Below, in pieces: positions 52,937-61,095 of a DNA stretch of 64,000 bases. This stretch comes from Caldinitratiruptor microaerophilus (GTDB taxonomy: Bacteria > Bacillota > Sulfobacillia > Symbiobacteriales > ZC4RG38). The stretch spans positions 2,108,001 to 2,172,000 of the forward strand of contig NZ_AP025628.1 in the NCBI RefSeq assembly GCF_025999835.1. The letters are read 5' to 3'. Position numbers and translations under genes: made by a program. Position 1 is the first letter of the stretch. Each line of letters starts with the position of its first letter. The notes under the pieces were generated by a model. That model had not been told where the DNA came from and made no database searches. It was given only the letters and a program-made list of their open reading frames with translations.

Positions 52937-54573
52937 CGAACGCCGGCGGGGAAGGCGAGGGCGGCCATGAACACCGCCTCGAAGTCGGGGTGGGTGGCCA
53001 GGTCCACGTGGCGGATCCGCTGCGCCAGGACCGCCGCGCGCCGGCGCGCCTCCCGGCTCAGCAGGGCGAGCTTGGCGCCCTGTGCGGCCAGGTTGCCCGC
53101 CGGGACGACGCGCTCCGGGGGTACCTGCGGCAGGAGGCCCGTGGCCAGCGCCGCCTCCCGGCGCAGGTAGTTCCCGAAGCCGCCGGCCAGGAGCACGGCG
53201 TCCAGTTCCGCCGGCGTCACGCCCGCGCTCCGGAGGAGCACCTCCACCCCGCTCCGGACCGCGCCCTTGGCCAGCTGGAGCTGGCGCAGGTCCCGCTGGG
53301 TGAGCACGACCGTCGGCTCGCCCGGCGGCTCGGCCAGGACGAAGGCCAGCCCCTCCCACGCGCCCTCCCGGATGCGGCCGGCCAGAGGCCCGCGCGCGTG
53401 CAGGCGCCCGTCCGGGTCCAGGGCACCCGTGGCAAGGAGCACCTGCGCGGCGTCGAGGAGACCCGACCCGCACACCCCCCGGGCCACGGCCCGGTCGCCA
53501 CCGGCCACGCCGACGCGCAGGCCGGCCCCGTCCCACTCCACGGACTCCACCGCCCCAGGGCCGGCCCGCATGCCCATCGAAAGCTCGCCGCCCTCGAACG
53601 CCGGCCCCGCCGGGGCGGAGGCGGCCCACAGCTCGCCGCGGTGGGCCAGCACGGCCTCCCCGTTCGTCCCGATGTCGACGACCAGAACAGTTTCCCCGGT
53701 CCGGTCCAGCCCCGCCGCCAGGGCGCAGGCGACGGCGTCCGCCCCCACGAAGCCGGCCACGACCGGAAGCGTGTGCACCGGGGCCTGCGGGTGGATGCCC
53801 AGGTCCCCCAGGGCCGCCGCCGGGGTGTCGAGGCCGCCGCGCACGACGGGGCGGTAGGGCGCGACGGCCAGGCCCTCCACCGGCAGGCCGAGGAACAGGT
53901 GGTGCATGGCGGTGTTGCCGACGACCGCGGCGGCCACCGCCGCCTCGGGCGGCAGGCCAGCCCGGCGCAGGAGCCGGCGGGAAAGGTAAGCCACGGCCCG
54001 CACGGCCAGCGCCTGAAGCGCCCGCCGTTCGTCCGGTCCTGCCATGGCGTGGGTGAGCCGGGACATGAGGTCGGCGCCGTACACCGACTGGGGGTTCGGG
54101 AGCGTGGCCGCGCCCAGTTCCTCGCCGGTCTCCAGGTCGAGGAGGGCCGCGACGATCGTCGTCGTGCCCAGGTCGACCGCCAGCCCCACCGGGCGCGCCC
54201 CCCGGGGGGCGAGGTGGAGCGGCGCCCACGGCTCGACCGGCACGTGCCCGCTCAGGCGCCCCAGGCCTGCCTTGCGGGGGTCGGCCGCGCCCCCGGGCAG
54301 GATCGCCACCTCCAGGACCCCTGCCGCCCGGTGCTGGCACGAGAGGCGGAAGCCCAGCTCGAGCTCGGCCGGGCTCAGGTGCTCCCGGTCTGCCGCCGAG
54401 GGCGGCGGCACGTCGCCTCCCAGGCGCACCCGGCACTTGCGGCACGTGCCCCGTGCGCCGCAGGGAGTCTCCACGTGGAACCCGTGCTCGTTCAGGGCGA
54501 TGTGCAGGGGCGTGCCGGCCGGCACCTCCACCGCCCGGCCGCCCACGACCAGCCGCGCGGTGCTCTCCGTCAT
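52933..54573 (-). CDS. RACo-like corrinoid activation protein (2Fe-2S + ASKHA, DUF4445)
   Basis: 546 residues. N-terminal 2Fe-2S ferredoxin domain (1-~90: CGARGTCRKC and FRLSCQHRA), linker, then a large ASKHA ATPase domain (~120-546) with VGLAVDLGTTTIVAALLD, VLVVDIGTNGEAVL and VLLAGGFGNYL. This family reduces inactive Co(II) corrinoid proteins using ATP. The gene overlaps the metH core gene by 4 nt, so its target here is almost certainly the cobalamin of MetH. Its presence fits the lack of an attached reactivation domain in MetH. Confidence 0.85.
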   Translation of the reverse strand: MTESTARLVVGGRAVEVPAGTPLHIALNEHGFHVETPCGARGTCRKCRVRLGGDVPPPSAADREHLSPAELELGFRLSCQHRAAGVLEVAILPGGAADPRKAGLGRLSGHVPVEPWAPLHLAPRGARPVGLAVDLGTTTIVAALLDLETGEELGAATLPNPQSVYGADLMSRLTHAMAGPDERRALQALAVRAVAYLSRRLLRRAGLPPEAAVAAAVVGNTAMHHLFLGLPVEGLAVAPYRPVVRGGLDTPAAALGDLGIHPQAPVHTLPVVAGFVGADAVACALAAGLDRTGETVLVVDIGTNGEAVLAHRGELWAASAPAGPAFEGGELSMGMRAGPGAVESVEWDGAGLRVGVAGGDRAVARGVCGSGLLDAAQVLLATGALDPDGRLHARGPLAGRIREGAWEGLAFVLAEPPGEPTVVLTQRDLRQLQLAKGAVRSGVEVLLRSAGVTPAELDAVLLAGGFGNYLRREAALATGLLPQVPPERVVPAGNLAAQGAKLALLSREARRRAAVLAQRIRHVDLATHPDFEAVFMAALAFPAGVR

Positions 54574-57164
54574 GCCTCCGCTCCCGCCCCGCGCCGGGCC
54601 CGGACCGCCTCCAGCACGCGCAGGGCCTCGCGCACGGCCTCCTGGGCGTCGCGCCCGTGGCCGGCGGCGCCGATCTCGTCGGCGTACCGGCGGCTGGTGG
54701 CGGCTCCGCCGATCAGGACGGGCATGTCGCTCCCCCGCTGGCGGAAAAGTTCGATGACCTTGCGCATCTGGGGCATCGTCGTCGTCATGAGGGCGCTCAG
54801 GCCCACCATGTCCGCCCCTTCCTCGAGGGCCCGCTCGACCACGACCTCGTTCTTCACGTCCCGCCCGAGGTCGATCACGCGGAAGCCGTAGTTCTCCAGC
54901 AGGACGGCCACGATGTTCTTGCCGATGTCGTGAATGTCCCCCTGCACGGTGGCCAGCACCACGGTGCCGATCTCCGCGCGGCCCGTCCGCTCCTTCTGCA
55001 GCTCGGGCTTGAGCCGCGCGAAGGCCTGCTTCATCGCGGTCGCCGAGAGCATGAGCTGGGGCAGGAAGTAGATGCCCGCCCCGAAGAGACGGCCCACCTC
55101 CTCGATCGCCGGGATGAGCGCCTCGTTCAGGATGGCCATGGGCCCCATGCCGTCGGCCAGGGCGGCCTCCACGTTCTCGAGCACCCGGTCCCGGTCCCCG
55201 TCCAGGATGCCCCGGTACAGGGCCTGCTTCCGGGCGCCGTGGGGGTCGTCGGGGCCGTGGATGACGGGGGGGATGGGCCGGTCGCCGCCGCTGAGCGGCG
55301 CGGCGGCCCCCGCGCTGCCGGGGCCGTCGCCGGCGGTCCCCGCAGGTAGCGCCGGGCCGGGTGCCGGCCCCCCGGTCGGGCGGTCCAGGAGCCGGCGGGC
55401 CTCCTCCAGGCTGTGCACGAGGGTCTTCTTGCCCAGGACGGCCACGTACTCCCGGGCGTCACGGTCCCGGTTGAGGAAGAGGCGCACCGCCCGGATCGTG
55501 TCCATGATCCGCTCGTCGAGGGGGTTCGTGATGACCATGTCCAGCCCTTCGCCCAGGGCCATGGCCAGGTAGACGGCGTTGAGGAATCCCCGGTTCGGCA
55601 GGCCGAAGGAGATGTTGGAGAGCCCCAGCGAGGTGCGCACGCCGAGCTCTTCCTTCACCAGCCGGATCGCCCGCAGCGTTTCCTTCGCCCCCGCCTGCTG
55701 GGCGCCGGCGGTGAGGGTGAGGACGTCGATCACGATGTCCTGGCGGGGGACCCCGGCCGCCAGGGCGTGGTCCACCAGCCGGCGGGCGACCGCGAGCCGC
55801 TGCGAGGCCGTGGCGGGGATGCCCTTCTCGTCCAGCGTCAGGCCGATCACCCCGGCGCCCCAGCGGCGGGCGATGGGCAAGACCTTCTCGAGCCGCTCCG
55901 GCTCGCCGGAGAACGAGTTCACCAGCGCCTTGCCCACGAAGGCCTTCAGCCCCGCCTCCAGGACCTCCGGCCCCGGCGAGTCGATGCTCAGCGGAACGTC
56001 GGCGACCTCCTGCACCGCCCGCACGGCGGCGGCCATGGCGGCGGCCTCGTCGATGCCCGGCACGCCCACGTTCACGTCCAGCATCACGGCGCCGGCGGCA
56101 ACCTGCGCCCGGGCGTCCTCCCGGACCATGGCCAGGCGCCCGGCGCGGAGCTCGGCGCTGAGCTTCTTCCGCCCCGTGGGGTTGATCCGCTCCCCGATCA
56201 CCATGGGCAGGTCTCGCTCCAGGAGGAACACGCTGCGGGTGCGGGACGCGAAGGCGGCAACCTCCGCCCGGGCGTCCTGGCGTCGCGGCGGCCGGAGCCC
56301 CGCCACCGCCGTGGCCAGGAGGCGGATGTGCTCGGGCGTGGTGCCGCAGCAGCCGCCCACGATGCTCGCCCCGGCCTCGACCAGGCGCGGCCCGTACGCG
56401 GCGAACTCCTCCGGGCCCATCGGGAACACGGTGCGGCCGTCCGGCTGCAGGAGAGGCAGCCCGGCGTTCGGCTGCACGGAGACGGGCACCCGGGCGACCC
56501 GCGCCATCCGGGCGACGAGGCCCGTCAGGGCATCGGGGCCCACCGAGCAGTTCAGCCCGACCACGGCCGCCCCGAGGCTCTGGAGCACGACCACGGCCGT
56601 CTCCGGGTCCGTCCCGGTGAACGTGCGCCCCGTGCGGTCCATCGTCATCTGGGCGATGATCGGGATGCCGGGCGCGTGGTCCCGGCATGCCAGGATCGCC
56701 GCCCGCATCTCGTTCAGGTCGGCGATGGTCTCGATGATGATCAGGTCCGGCCGGGCCTCCGCCAGGGCGCGGGCCTGCGCGGCGTACTGCGCGTAAGCCT
56801 CGTCCCACGGGTAGGGTCCGAGCGGCTCGAGCAGCTGGCCCAGCGGGCCCACCGAGGCGGCGACCAGGGCCCGGTCGCCCGCTGCCTCGCGGGCGAGCCG
56901 GACGGCGGCGACGTTGATCTCGCGCACGCGGTCCGCCAGGCCGTAGTGGCCCAGCCGCAGGGGGACGGCACCGAAGGTGTTGGTCTCCACGACCTGGGCG
57001 CCGGCCGCCACGTAGTCCGCGTGGATGGCCCGCACCACGTCCGGCCGCTCGAGGTTCCACAGCTCCGGGCAACCCCCCGCCGGAAGCCCCCGGGCCTGGA
57101 GCTGCGTCCCCATCGCCCCGTCGAACACCACGACGCCGTGACGCAGCCGTTCGAAGAAGTCCAC
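54570..57164 (-). CDS. metH: cobalamin-dependent methionine synthase core (no reactivation domain)
   Basis: 864 residues from GTG 57164. Homocysteine domain (1-~300; zinc Cys in GLNCSVGP and GGCCGTTPEH), methyl-tetrahydrofolate pterin domain (~335-590; VIGERINPTGRKK), a Gly/Pro/Ala linker (~600-650), cap and cobalamin domains (~660-864; cobalt-ligand His in GDIHDIGKN, then VGLSALMTTTM). E. coli MetH has about 1227 residues; the missing 350 correspond to the AdoMet-dependent reactivation domain, which is encoded separately just upstream. Transfers methyl from methyl-THF to homocysteine. Confidence 0.93.
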   Translation of the reverse strand: MDFFERLRHGVVVFDGAMGTQLQARGLPAGGCPELWNLERPDVVRAIHADYVAAGAQVVETNTFGAVPLRLGHYGLADRVREINVAAVRLAREAAGDRALVAASVGPLGQLLEPLGPYPWDEAYAQYAAQARALAEARPDLIIIETIADLNEMRAAILACRDHAPGIPIIAQMTMDRTGRTFTGTDPETAVVVLQSLGAAVVGLNCSVGPDALTGLVARMARVARVPVSVQPNAGLPLLQPDGRTVFPMGPEEFAAYGPRLVEAGASIVGGCCGTTPEHIRLLATAVAGLRPPRRQDARAEVAAFASRTRSVFLLERDLPMVIGERINPTGRKKLSAELRAGRLAMVREDARAQVAAGAVMLDVNVGVPGIDEAAAMAAAVRAVQEVADVPLSIDSPGPEVLEAGLKAFVGKALVNSFSGEPERLEKVLPIARRWGAGVIGLTLDEKGIPATASQRLAVARRLVDHALAAGVPRQDIVIDVLTLTAGAQQAGAKETLRAIRLVKEELGVRTSLGLSNISFGLPNRGFLNAVYLAMALGEGLDMVITNPLDERIMDTIRAVRLFLNRDRDAREYVAVLGKKTLVHSLEEARRLLDRPTGGPAPGPALPAGTAGDGPGSAGAAAPLSGGDRPIPPVIHGPDDPHGARKQALYRGILDGDRDRVLENVEAALADGMGPMAILNEALIPAIEEVGRLFGAGIYFLPQLMLSATAMKQAFARLKPELQKERTGRAEIGTVVLATVQGDIHDIGKNIVAVLLENYGFRVIDLGRDVKNEVVVERALEEGADMVGLSALMTTTMPQMRKVIELFRQRGSDMPVLIGGAATSRRYADEIGAAGHGRDAQEAVREALRVLEAVRARRGAGAEA

Positions 57165-57210
57165 TACCCAACACCCCTGTACGAGCGTGCGAAAAGCGCC
57201 CCGGCGGGCT

Positions 57211-57933
57211 TCAGGCCCCCCGGGGCGGCAGGCGATAGGCGCAGTCGACCCGGTCGCAGGCGCCACAGCCGGAGAGCGGGGCGGCCGGACGGTCACCCGC
57301 CCACCCCAACACCACCGCCGCCGACTTGCGGGGCACGAGGGCCCCGCCGGACGTGGTACCCACGCCGATCCGGTCCCCGCCGGCCAGCTCGAGCAGGCCG
57401 GCCAGGGCCGCCGGATCCCAGTCGGCGTAACCGGGGCCGAACGGATCGGTGAGGCGGAGTCCGGCACCGGCGGCCTCCCGGGCGACCCGGGCGCGCACCT
57501 CGCCCAGCCAGGCCTCCACGGCGGCCGATCCGGCGGCGTCGACCGCCACGGCCAGCGCGTGCTCGTTCCTGGCGAAGAGGGCGTCCAGGGCCTCATCGAT
57601 CGCCGGGCCCAGCGTGAGCACGGCGACGGTCACCGCCCGGGAGCCCGCAAGCCCCTCCGCCAGCCGGCGGCTGCGCAGCACGTCTCCAGTGGCCAGCGCC
57701 ACCCCGTCGGGTCCCGCCCCGGCCACCGCGCAGGTGAAGACCGCCGCGCGGGGCACGGCCAGGCGGCGCGCCAGCTCGGAGGCCCGCTCCACCGTTTCCA
57801 TGGCGGCCGGGGTGGCCCGGGTGCGCCCGCGGCGGTATCCCAGGTAGTGGAGCACCCGCGCCCGGGAGGGCACGACGGGGCGGGCCGGGATGAGGATGGC
57901 GGGACGGGGGCCGGCCGCCGTGGTCGGGTTCAC
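57211..57933 (-). CDS. stand-alone methionine synthase reactivation-domain protein
   Basis: 240 residues, GTG overlapping the metF stop (GTGA). Similar to the MetH activation domain fold (as in Thermotoga TM0269): VLTLGPAIDEALDALF, AVDAAGSAAVEAWLGEV, GLRLTDPFGPGYADWD. The end carries CGACDRVDCAYR, three Cys that may bind a metal. It lies between metF and the metH core in one transcript and presumably supports re-methylation of oxidised cobalamin. Confidence 0.82.
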   Translation of the reverse strand: MNPTTAAGPRPAILIPARPVVPSRARVLHYLGYRRGRTRATPAAMETVERASELARRLAVPRAAVFTCAVAGAGPDGVALATGDVLRSRRLAEGLAGSRAVTVAVLTLGPAIDEALDALFARNEHALAVAVDAAGSAAVEAWLGEVRARVAREAAGAGLRLTDPFGPGYADWDPAALAGLLELAGGDRIGVGTTSGGALVPRKSAAVVLGWAGDRPAAPLSGCGACDRVDCAYRLPPRGA

Positions 57934-58862
57934 GCGGTGGCCCCCCCGACCGCTGCCCGCAGCGCCGGGTGGCTGCGGCGCAGGCCCATCTCCTCCATCC
58001 GGTCCAGCAGGCCGAGCACCAGGCGGGCCGAGTTCATCGGGAACAGGTGCACGCCGTGGACCCGGGGCGCGATCGCCGCGATCACCTCGGCGGCGATCCG
58101 GACGCCCTCGTCCCGGTCGCCGCGCTCCATCCGCTCGAGCACCCGGGGCGGGATCCGGACCCCGGGGACGTTCCGGGCCAGGTACAGGGCGTTCCGGTAG
58201 CTCTTCAGCGGCATGATGCCGTACAGGATGGGGAAGTTCTCGAGCCCGCGCCGGGCCAGGTGCTCCTGGAAGCGTTCCACCACGGCAGGGTCGTAGACGG
58301 GCTGGGTCTGGGCGAAGTGGGCGCCTGCCTCCACCTTGGCCAGCAGGCGGTCGACCTCGCGGGCGGGGTCGTCGGAGGCCGGGCTCGTGGCGACCCCGAT
58401 CGCGAAGCCCGTGCGACCCCCGAGCTCCCGGCCCGCCACCGTGTACCCCCGGTTGAGGTTCGCGGCGATCGCGACCAGCCCGGCGGCGTCGCACTGGAAC
58501 ACGCCGGCGGCGTCCGGCTGGTCACCCCGCTCCGGGTCGTCCCCGCGCAGGGCGAGGATGTTGCGCACGCCCAGCCCCGCGGCCCCCAGGAGCTCCGCCT
58601 GCAGCCCGATCAGGTTGCGGTCCCGGCAGGTGAGGTGGAAGATGCATTCCACCTGCAGGTCGCGCTGGAGGAGGTGCGCCAGGGTGATGGGGCTCATGCG
58701 AACGCTGGCCATGGGGCAATCTGCCACGTTGACGGCGTCCACCCGGTCCGCGAAGAGCCGGACGAACGCCACTGCCTCGGCCGGGTCGGGACCCCTTGGC
58801 GGGTCCACCTCCACGGTCACCGTGAACTCGCGCTGCTGCAGCCTGTGCAGGAGCCGCGCCAC
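57930..58862 (-). CDS. metF: 5,10-methylenetetrahydrofolate reductase
   Basis: 310 residues from GTG 58862 with AGGGGGTG 6 nt upstream. A longer frame to 59027 runs through the riboswitch and is not coding. TIM barrel: VTVEVDPPRGPDP, ADCPMASVRMSP, ILALRGDDPERG, FAQTQPVYDP, ILYGIMPLKSYRNA. Supplies methyl-THF to MetH. First gene of the SAM-controlled operon. Confidence 0.92.
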   Translation of the reverse strand: MARLLHRLQQREFTVTVEVDPPRGPDPAEAVAFVRLFADRVDAVNVADCPMASVRMSPITLAHLLQRDLQVECIFHLTCRDRNLIGLQAELLGAAGLGVRNILALRGDDPERGDQPDAAGVFQCDAAGLVAIAANLNRGYTVAGRELGGRTGFAIGVATSPASDDPAREVDRLLAKVEAGAHFAQTQPVYDPAVVERFQEHLARRGLENFPILYGIMPLKSYRNALYLARNVPGVRIPPRVLERMERGDRDEGVRIAAEVIAAIAPRVHGVHLFPMNSARLVLGLLDRMEEMGLRRSHPALRAAVGGATA

Positions 58863-58889
58863 CAGCCGCACCCCCTGGCGATACGTCGA

Positions 58890-58911
58890 CCCCCCTCCGG
58901 GCGGAGGGGGG
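58890..58911 (-). promoter_or_regulatory. expression-platform hairpin of the SAM riboswitch
   Basis: 9-bp stem CCCCCCTCC/GGAGGGGGG with a 4-nt loop, between the riboswitch aptamer and the metF ribosome site. No U-tract, so control may be of translation or by an unusual terminator. Confidence 0.5.
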
Positions 58912-58941
58912 TGAAAGCGTACGTGGGTCCGCGTCACCCCG

Positions 58942-59061
58942 CTCTCATCTCCCGGTGCCCAAGAGGCCACCGCAGGATTTGGCACCGCTGCAGCCAACCT
59001 GTGCGGCTGCCGGTTGCCGGGCGTCATCGGGCCAGTCCCTCAGCCTGCTCTCGATAAGAGA
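58942..59061 (-). ncRNA. SAM-I riboswitch (S-box)
   Basis: On the minus strand the S-box core reads CTCTTATCGAGAGCAGG, GAGGGACTGGCCC, GATGACGCCCGGCAACC, then CGGTGCCAAATCCTGC and a closing GAGATGAGAG that pairs with the first CTCTTATC. All conserved blocks are in order with normal spacing (about 120 nt). It turns off the metF-reactivation-metH-RACo operon when S-adenosylmethionine is high. Confidence 0.95.
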
Positions 59062-59101
59062 CGGGTCCGGATTCAGTTGTAACGAAAACCCGTATGGTCT
59101 T

Positions 59102-59130
59102 AAGTTACCAGCACCCGGCCGTGCGGGCAA
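59102..59130 (-). promoter_or_regulatory. promoter of the SAM-controlled methionine operon
   Basis: Minus strand TTGCCC (59130-59125), 17 nt, TAACTT (59107-59102), about 40 nt upstream of the riboswitch 5' end. Confidence 0.5.
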
Positions 59131-59221
59131 ACCGCCGAAAGCCCGGATTGCGGCCGTTCACGGGCTACGGCCGTCCCAAAGCGCCGCCGCAGCGTGGCGC
59201 GCGCCCCCGCACGGCCCCGTC

Positions 59222-59458
59222 CTACTTGCGGCGGATCTGCACCCGCCAGACCTCGGGGCCCTGCTCCAGGTACTCCCACTCGAACCGCCCCGCGCGCTCG
59301 GCAGCGAACTGGTAGTAGAGAGGCTTGGGGTCGTGGTCGTTCACGAGGACCATGGCCTCGCCCGCGCCCAGGCTCTCGAAGGTCTGGAAGATCAGCGGAT
59401 GCCGCTGGAAGGGCGGGACCTGCCGGACGTCGAGGACCTTGGCACCGTCCTGGCTCAT
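59222..59458 (-). CDS. DUF2249 domain protein
   Basis: 78 residues from ATG 59458 with AGGGAGG 8 nt upstream. Small TusA-like fold: VLDVRQVPPFQRHPLIFQTF, AMVLVNDHDPKPLYYQF, FEWEYLEQGPEVWRVQI. DUF2249 proteins accompany nitric-oxide and nitrate metabolism in many bacteria; here it stands alone. No Cys, so not a sulfur carrier of TusA type. Confidence 0.85.
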   Translation of the reverse strand: MSQDGAKVLDVRQVPPFQRHPLIFQTFESLGAGEAMVLVNDHDPKPLYYQFAAERAGRFEWEYLEQGPEVWRVQIRRK

Positions 59459-59521
59459 GGAGCGAACCTCCCTTTTTACAACCTCGCTATTGACTTTTCC
59501 ACCGAAGTAGCCCCCGTGCCA

Positions 59522-59554
59522 GTGACGTGCGTCACCACACGGCGTCACCACACG
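59522..59554. promoter_or_regulatory. CGTCAC/GTGACG repeat cluster upstream of DUF2249 gene
   Basis: GTGACG-TG-CGTCAC (59522-59535) is an inverted repeat, overlapped by a perfect tandem 13-nt repeat GCGTCACCACACG at 59529-59541 and 59542-59554. It lies 65-95 nt upstream of the DUF2249 gene and 100 nt before the DsbA gene; likely regulator binding sites. Confidence 0.5.
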
Positions 59555-59654
59555 GTTGGAAGCCAGCGTGCGGACACCGCGCGGTGGCGGCGGGGGAGAA
59601 ATGTGCTGTACACTTGGGGACGGGCCCCGAGACCTGGCGCGAGGTGGGACGTCC

Positions 59655-60401
59655 ATGGGGAAGAGGCGAAATCCGGCGCAGCCGCCGGGGCGCGGGACGG
59701 CGCGCCGGCGCAGCGGGATCTCCGGGGGCGCCATGGCCGCCGTCGCGGCCGTCGCCGCCCTGGCGGTGTTGCTCGCCATCTGGTTCGGCACGGGACCGGC
59801 TCCGGACGCGCCGGCCGGAGGCAGCGGCGGCCCGGCCGGCACGACCGCCGGTGACACCGCTGGTGTGCCGGCCCGGAGCGGCGGCCGGACGGTGGGCAGG
59901 GCCGACGCGCCGGTGGTCGTGGAGATGTACTCCGACTTCCAGTGCCCCCACTGCGCGACGGCCGCCCGCGAGGTGGTCCCGCCGCTGCTGAGGGAGTACG
60001 CCGACGCCGGGCAGGTACGGTTCGTCGCCCGGTACTTCCCCATCCTCGGCCCTGGCTCGACGCTGGCGGCGGAGGCAGCGGCGTGCGCCGACCGGCAGGG
60101 CCGGTTCTGGGCGTACCACGACGAGCTGTTCCGCCGCGGCGAGAGCGGCGATCGCAGTGCGTTCACGCTGTCCGGCCTGCACGAGATCGCCGGAGACCTG
60201 GGGCTCGACGGAGCGCGTTTCCGGAGCTGCCTCGAGAACCACGAGACCCGCGGCGAGGTCCAGGCCGACTACGACCAGGGCACACGGCTCGGCGTGCGGG
60301 CCACCCCGACGTTCCTGATCAACGGGGTGAAGATCGAGGGGGCCCTGCCGTACGCGGAGATCAAGCGCCTGGTCGACGTGGCCCTGAAGGAGAAGCGCTG
60401 A
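59655..60401 (+). CDS. membrane-anchored DsbA-family thiol-disulfide oxidoreductase
   Basis: 248 residues from ATG 59655 behind GAGGTGGGA. Basic N-terminus, one membrane helix (~27-48), Gly/Thr/Ala spacer, then a DsbA/DsbG-like thioredoxin domain with active site SDFQCPHCATAA near residue 100 and cis-Pro loop VRATPTFLINGVKI. Catalyses disulfide formation or exchange outside the membrane. Its stop shares one base with the ATG of the VKOR gene, its likely re-oxidant. Confidence 0.9.
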   Translation: MGKRRNPAQPPGRGTARRRSGISGGAMAAVAAVAALAVLLAIWFGTGPAPDAPAGGSGGPAGTTAGDTAGVPARSGGRTVGRADAPVVVEMYSDFQCPHCATAAREVVPPLLREYADAGQVRFVARYFPILGPGSTLAAEAAACADRQGRFWAYHDELFRRGESGDRSAFTLSGLHEIAGDLGLDGARFRSCLENHETRGEVQADYDQGTRLGVRATPTFLINGVKIEGALPYAEIKRLVDVALKEKR

Positions 60402-60820
60402 TGCGGGTCGGCTGGGCCGTCGCCGCGACCAGCCTGGCCGGGGCGGCCGTCTCTGGCTACCTCCTGTGGCACAAGCTCACGGGGGGCCCCGTGCTGTGCC
60501 TGGCGGGGGGCGGCTGCAGGGCCGTCAACGCGAGCCCGTGGGCCCAGCTGTTCGGAATCCCCGTCGCGGGGGTGGGGCTGGCGGTCTACCTGGCGCTGAC
60601 CCTGCTCGGCGTCCTCTGGGCCCGGTCCGGCGGGGCGGGCGGCTGGGCGGCGCTCGGCGCCTTCGGGCTGGCCCTGGGCGGCTTCCTGTACTCGGCCTAC
60701 CTCACCTGGGTCGAGGCCGCCGTCCTGCACGCCTACTGCAGCTGGTGCCTCCTCTCGGCGGGGCTCATGACGCTGGATCTGGTGCTGGTGGGCGGGGGCC
60801 TCCTCCTCCCCGGCCGGTGA
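60401..60820 (+). CDS. vitamin K epoxide reductase (VKOR) family protein
   Basis: 139 residues, four to five membrane helices. Loop Cys pair in LCLAGGGCRAVNAS and redox motif YCSWCLLSA, the CxxC of VKOR/DsbB-like quinone-linked enzymes; the conserved Ser of VNAS is present. Re-oxidises the DsbA-like partner and passes electrons to quinone. The two genes overlap by one base. Confidence 0.9.
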   Translation: MRVGWAVAATSLAGAAVSGYLLWHKLTGGPVLCLAGGGCRAVNASPWAQLFGIPVAGVGLAVYLALTLLGVLWARSGGAGGWAALGAFGLALGGFLYSAYLTWVEAAVLHAYCSWCLLSAGLMTLDLVLVGGGLLLPGR

Positions 60821-60874
60821 CCGGCGCGGGCGGGCGCTCACTGCCTTCGCGCCCATTTCGTGGAAGGAAATACC

Positions 60875-60904
60875 TTGCATTCCCACGACCGCCAACGCTA
60901 TAGT
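60875..60904 (+). promoter_or_regulatory. possible upstream promoter of the sugar nucleotide cluster
   Basis: TTGCAT (60875-60880), 18 nt, TATAGT (60899-60904), 190 nt upstream of the next gene. Confidence 0.5.
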
Positions 60905-61026
60905 GAAACATGGAGTTTTTGCTGTCCAGCGGCTTCGGCGGCTCCGGCGCCCGGTGCGCGTGCCGTGCTTTCTGCGGGCTCCGCGGGTGGCCGTAACTTT
61001 CGCCTTCACTTTTGCAGTCCTTCACC

Positions 61027-61056
61027 TTGGCAGCCAGCTAGTTTGAGTGCTAATAT
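61027..61056 (+). promoter_or_regulatory. promoter overlapped by CIRCE-like element
   Basis: Promoter: TTGGCA (61027-61032), 18 nt, TAATAT (61051-61056). CIRCE-like: TTGGCAGCC (61027-61035), exactly 9 nt, GAGTGCTAA (61045-61053). The right arm is identical to the CIRCE consensus and the left arm matches TTAGCACTC at 6 of 9 positions. HrcA binding here would block the promoter. Confidence 0.5.
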
Positions 61057-61095
61057 GCAGCGCTGAGGAAATCCGGGTTGCAGGAGGGAATTCGC

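Noticed and set aside
58863-59027. N-terminal extension of metF up to 59027
   Set aside because: These codons coincide with the SAM-I riboswitch and its following hairpin, have no ribosome site, and do not match MetF.
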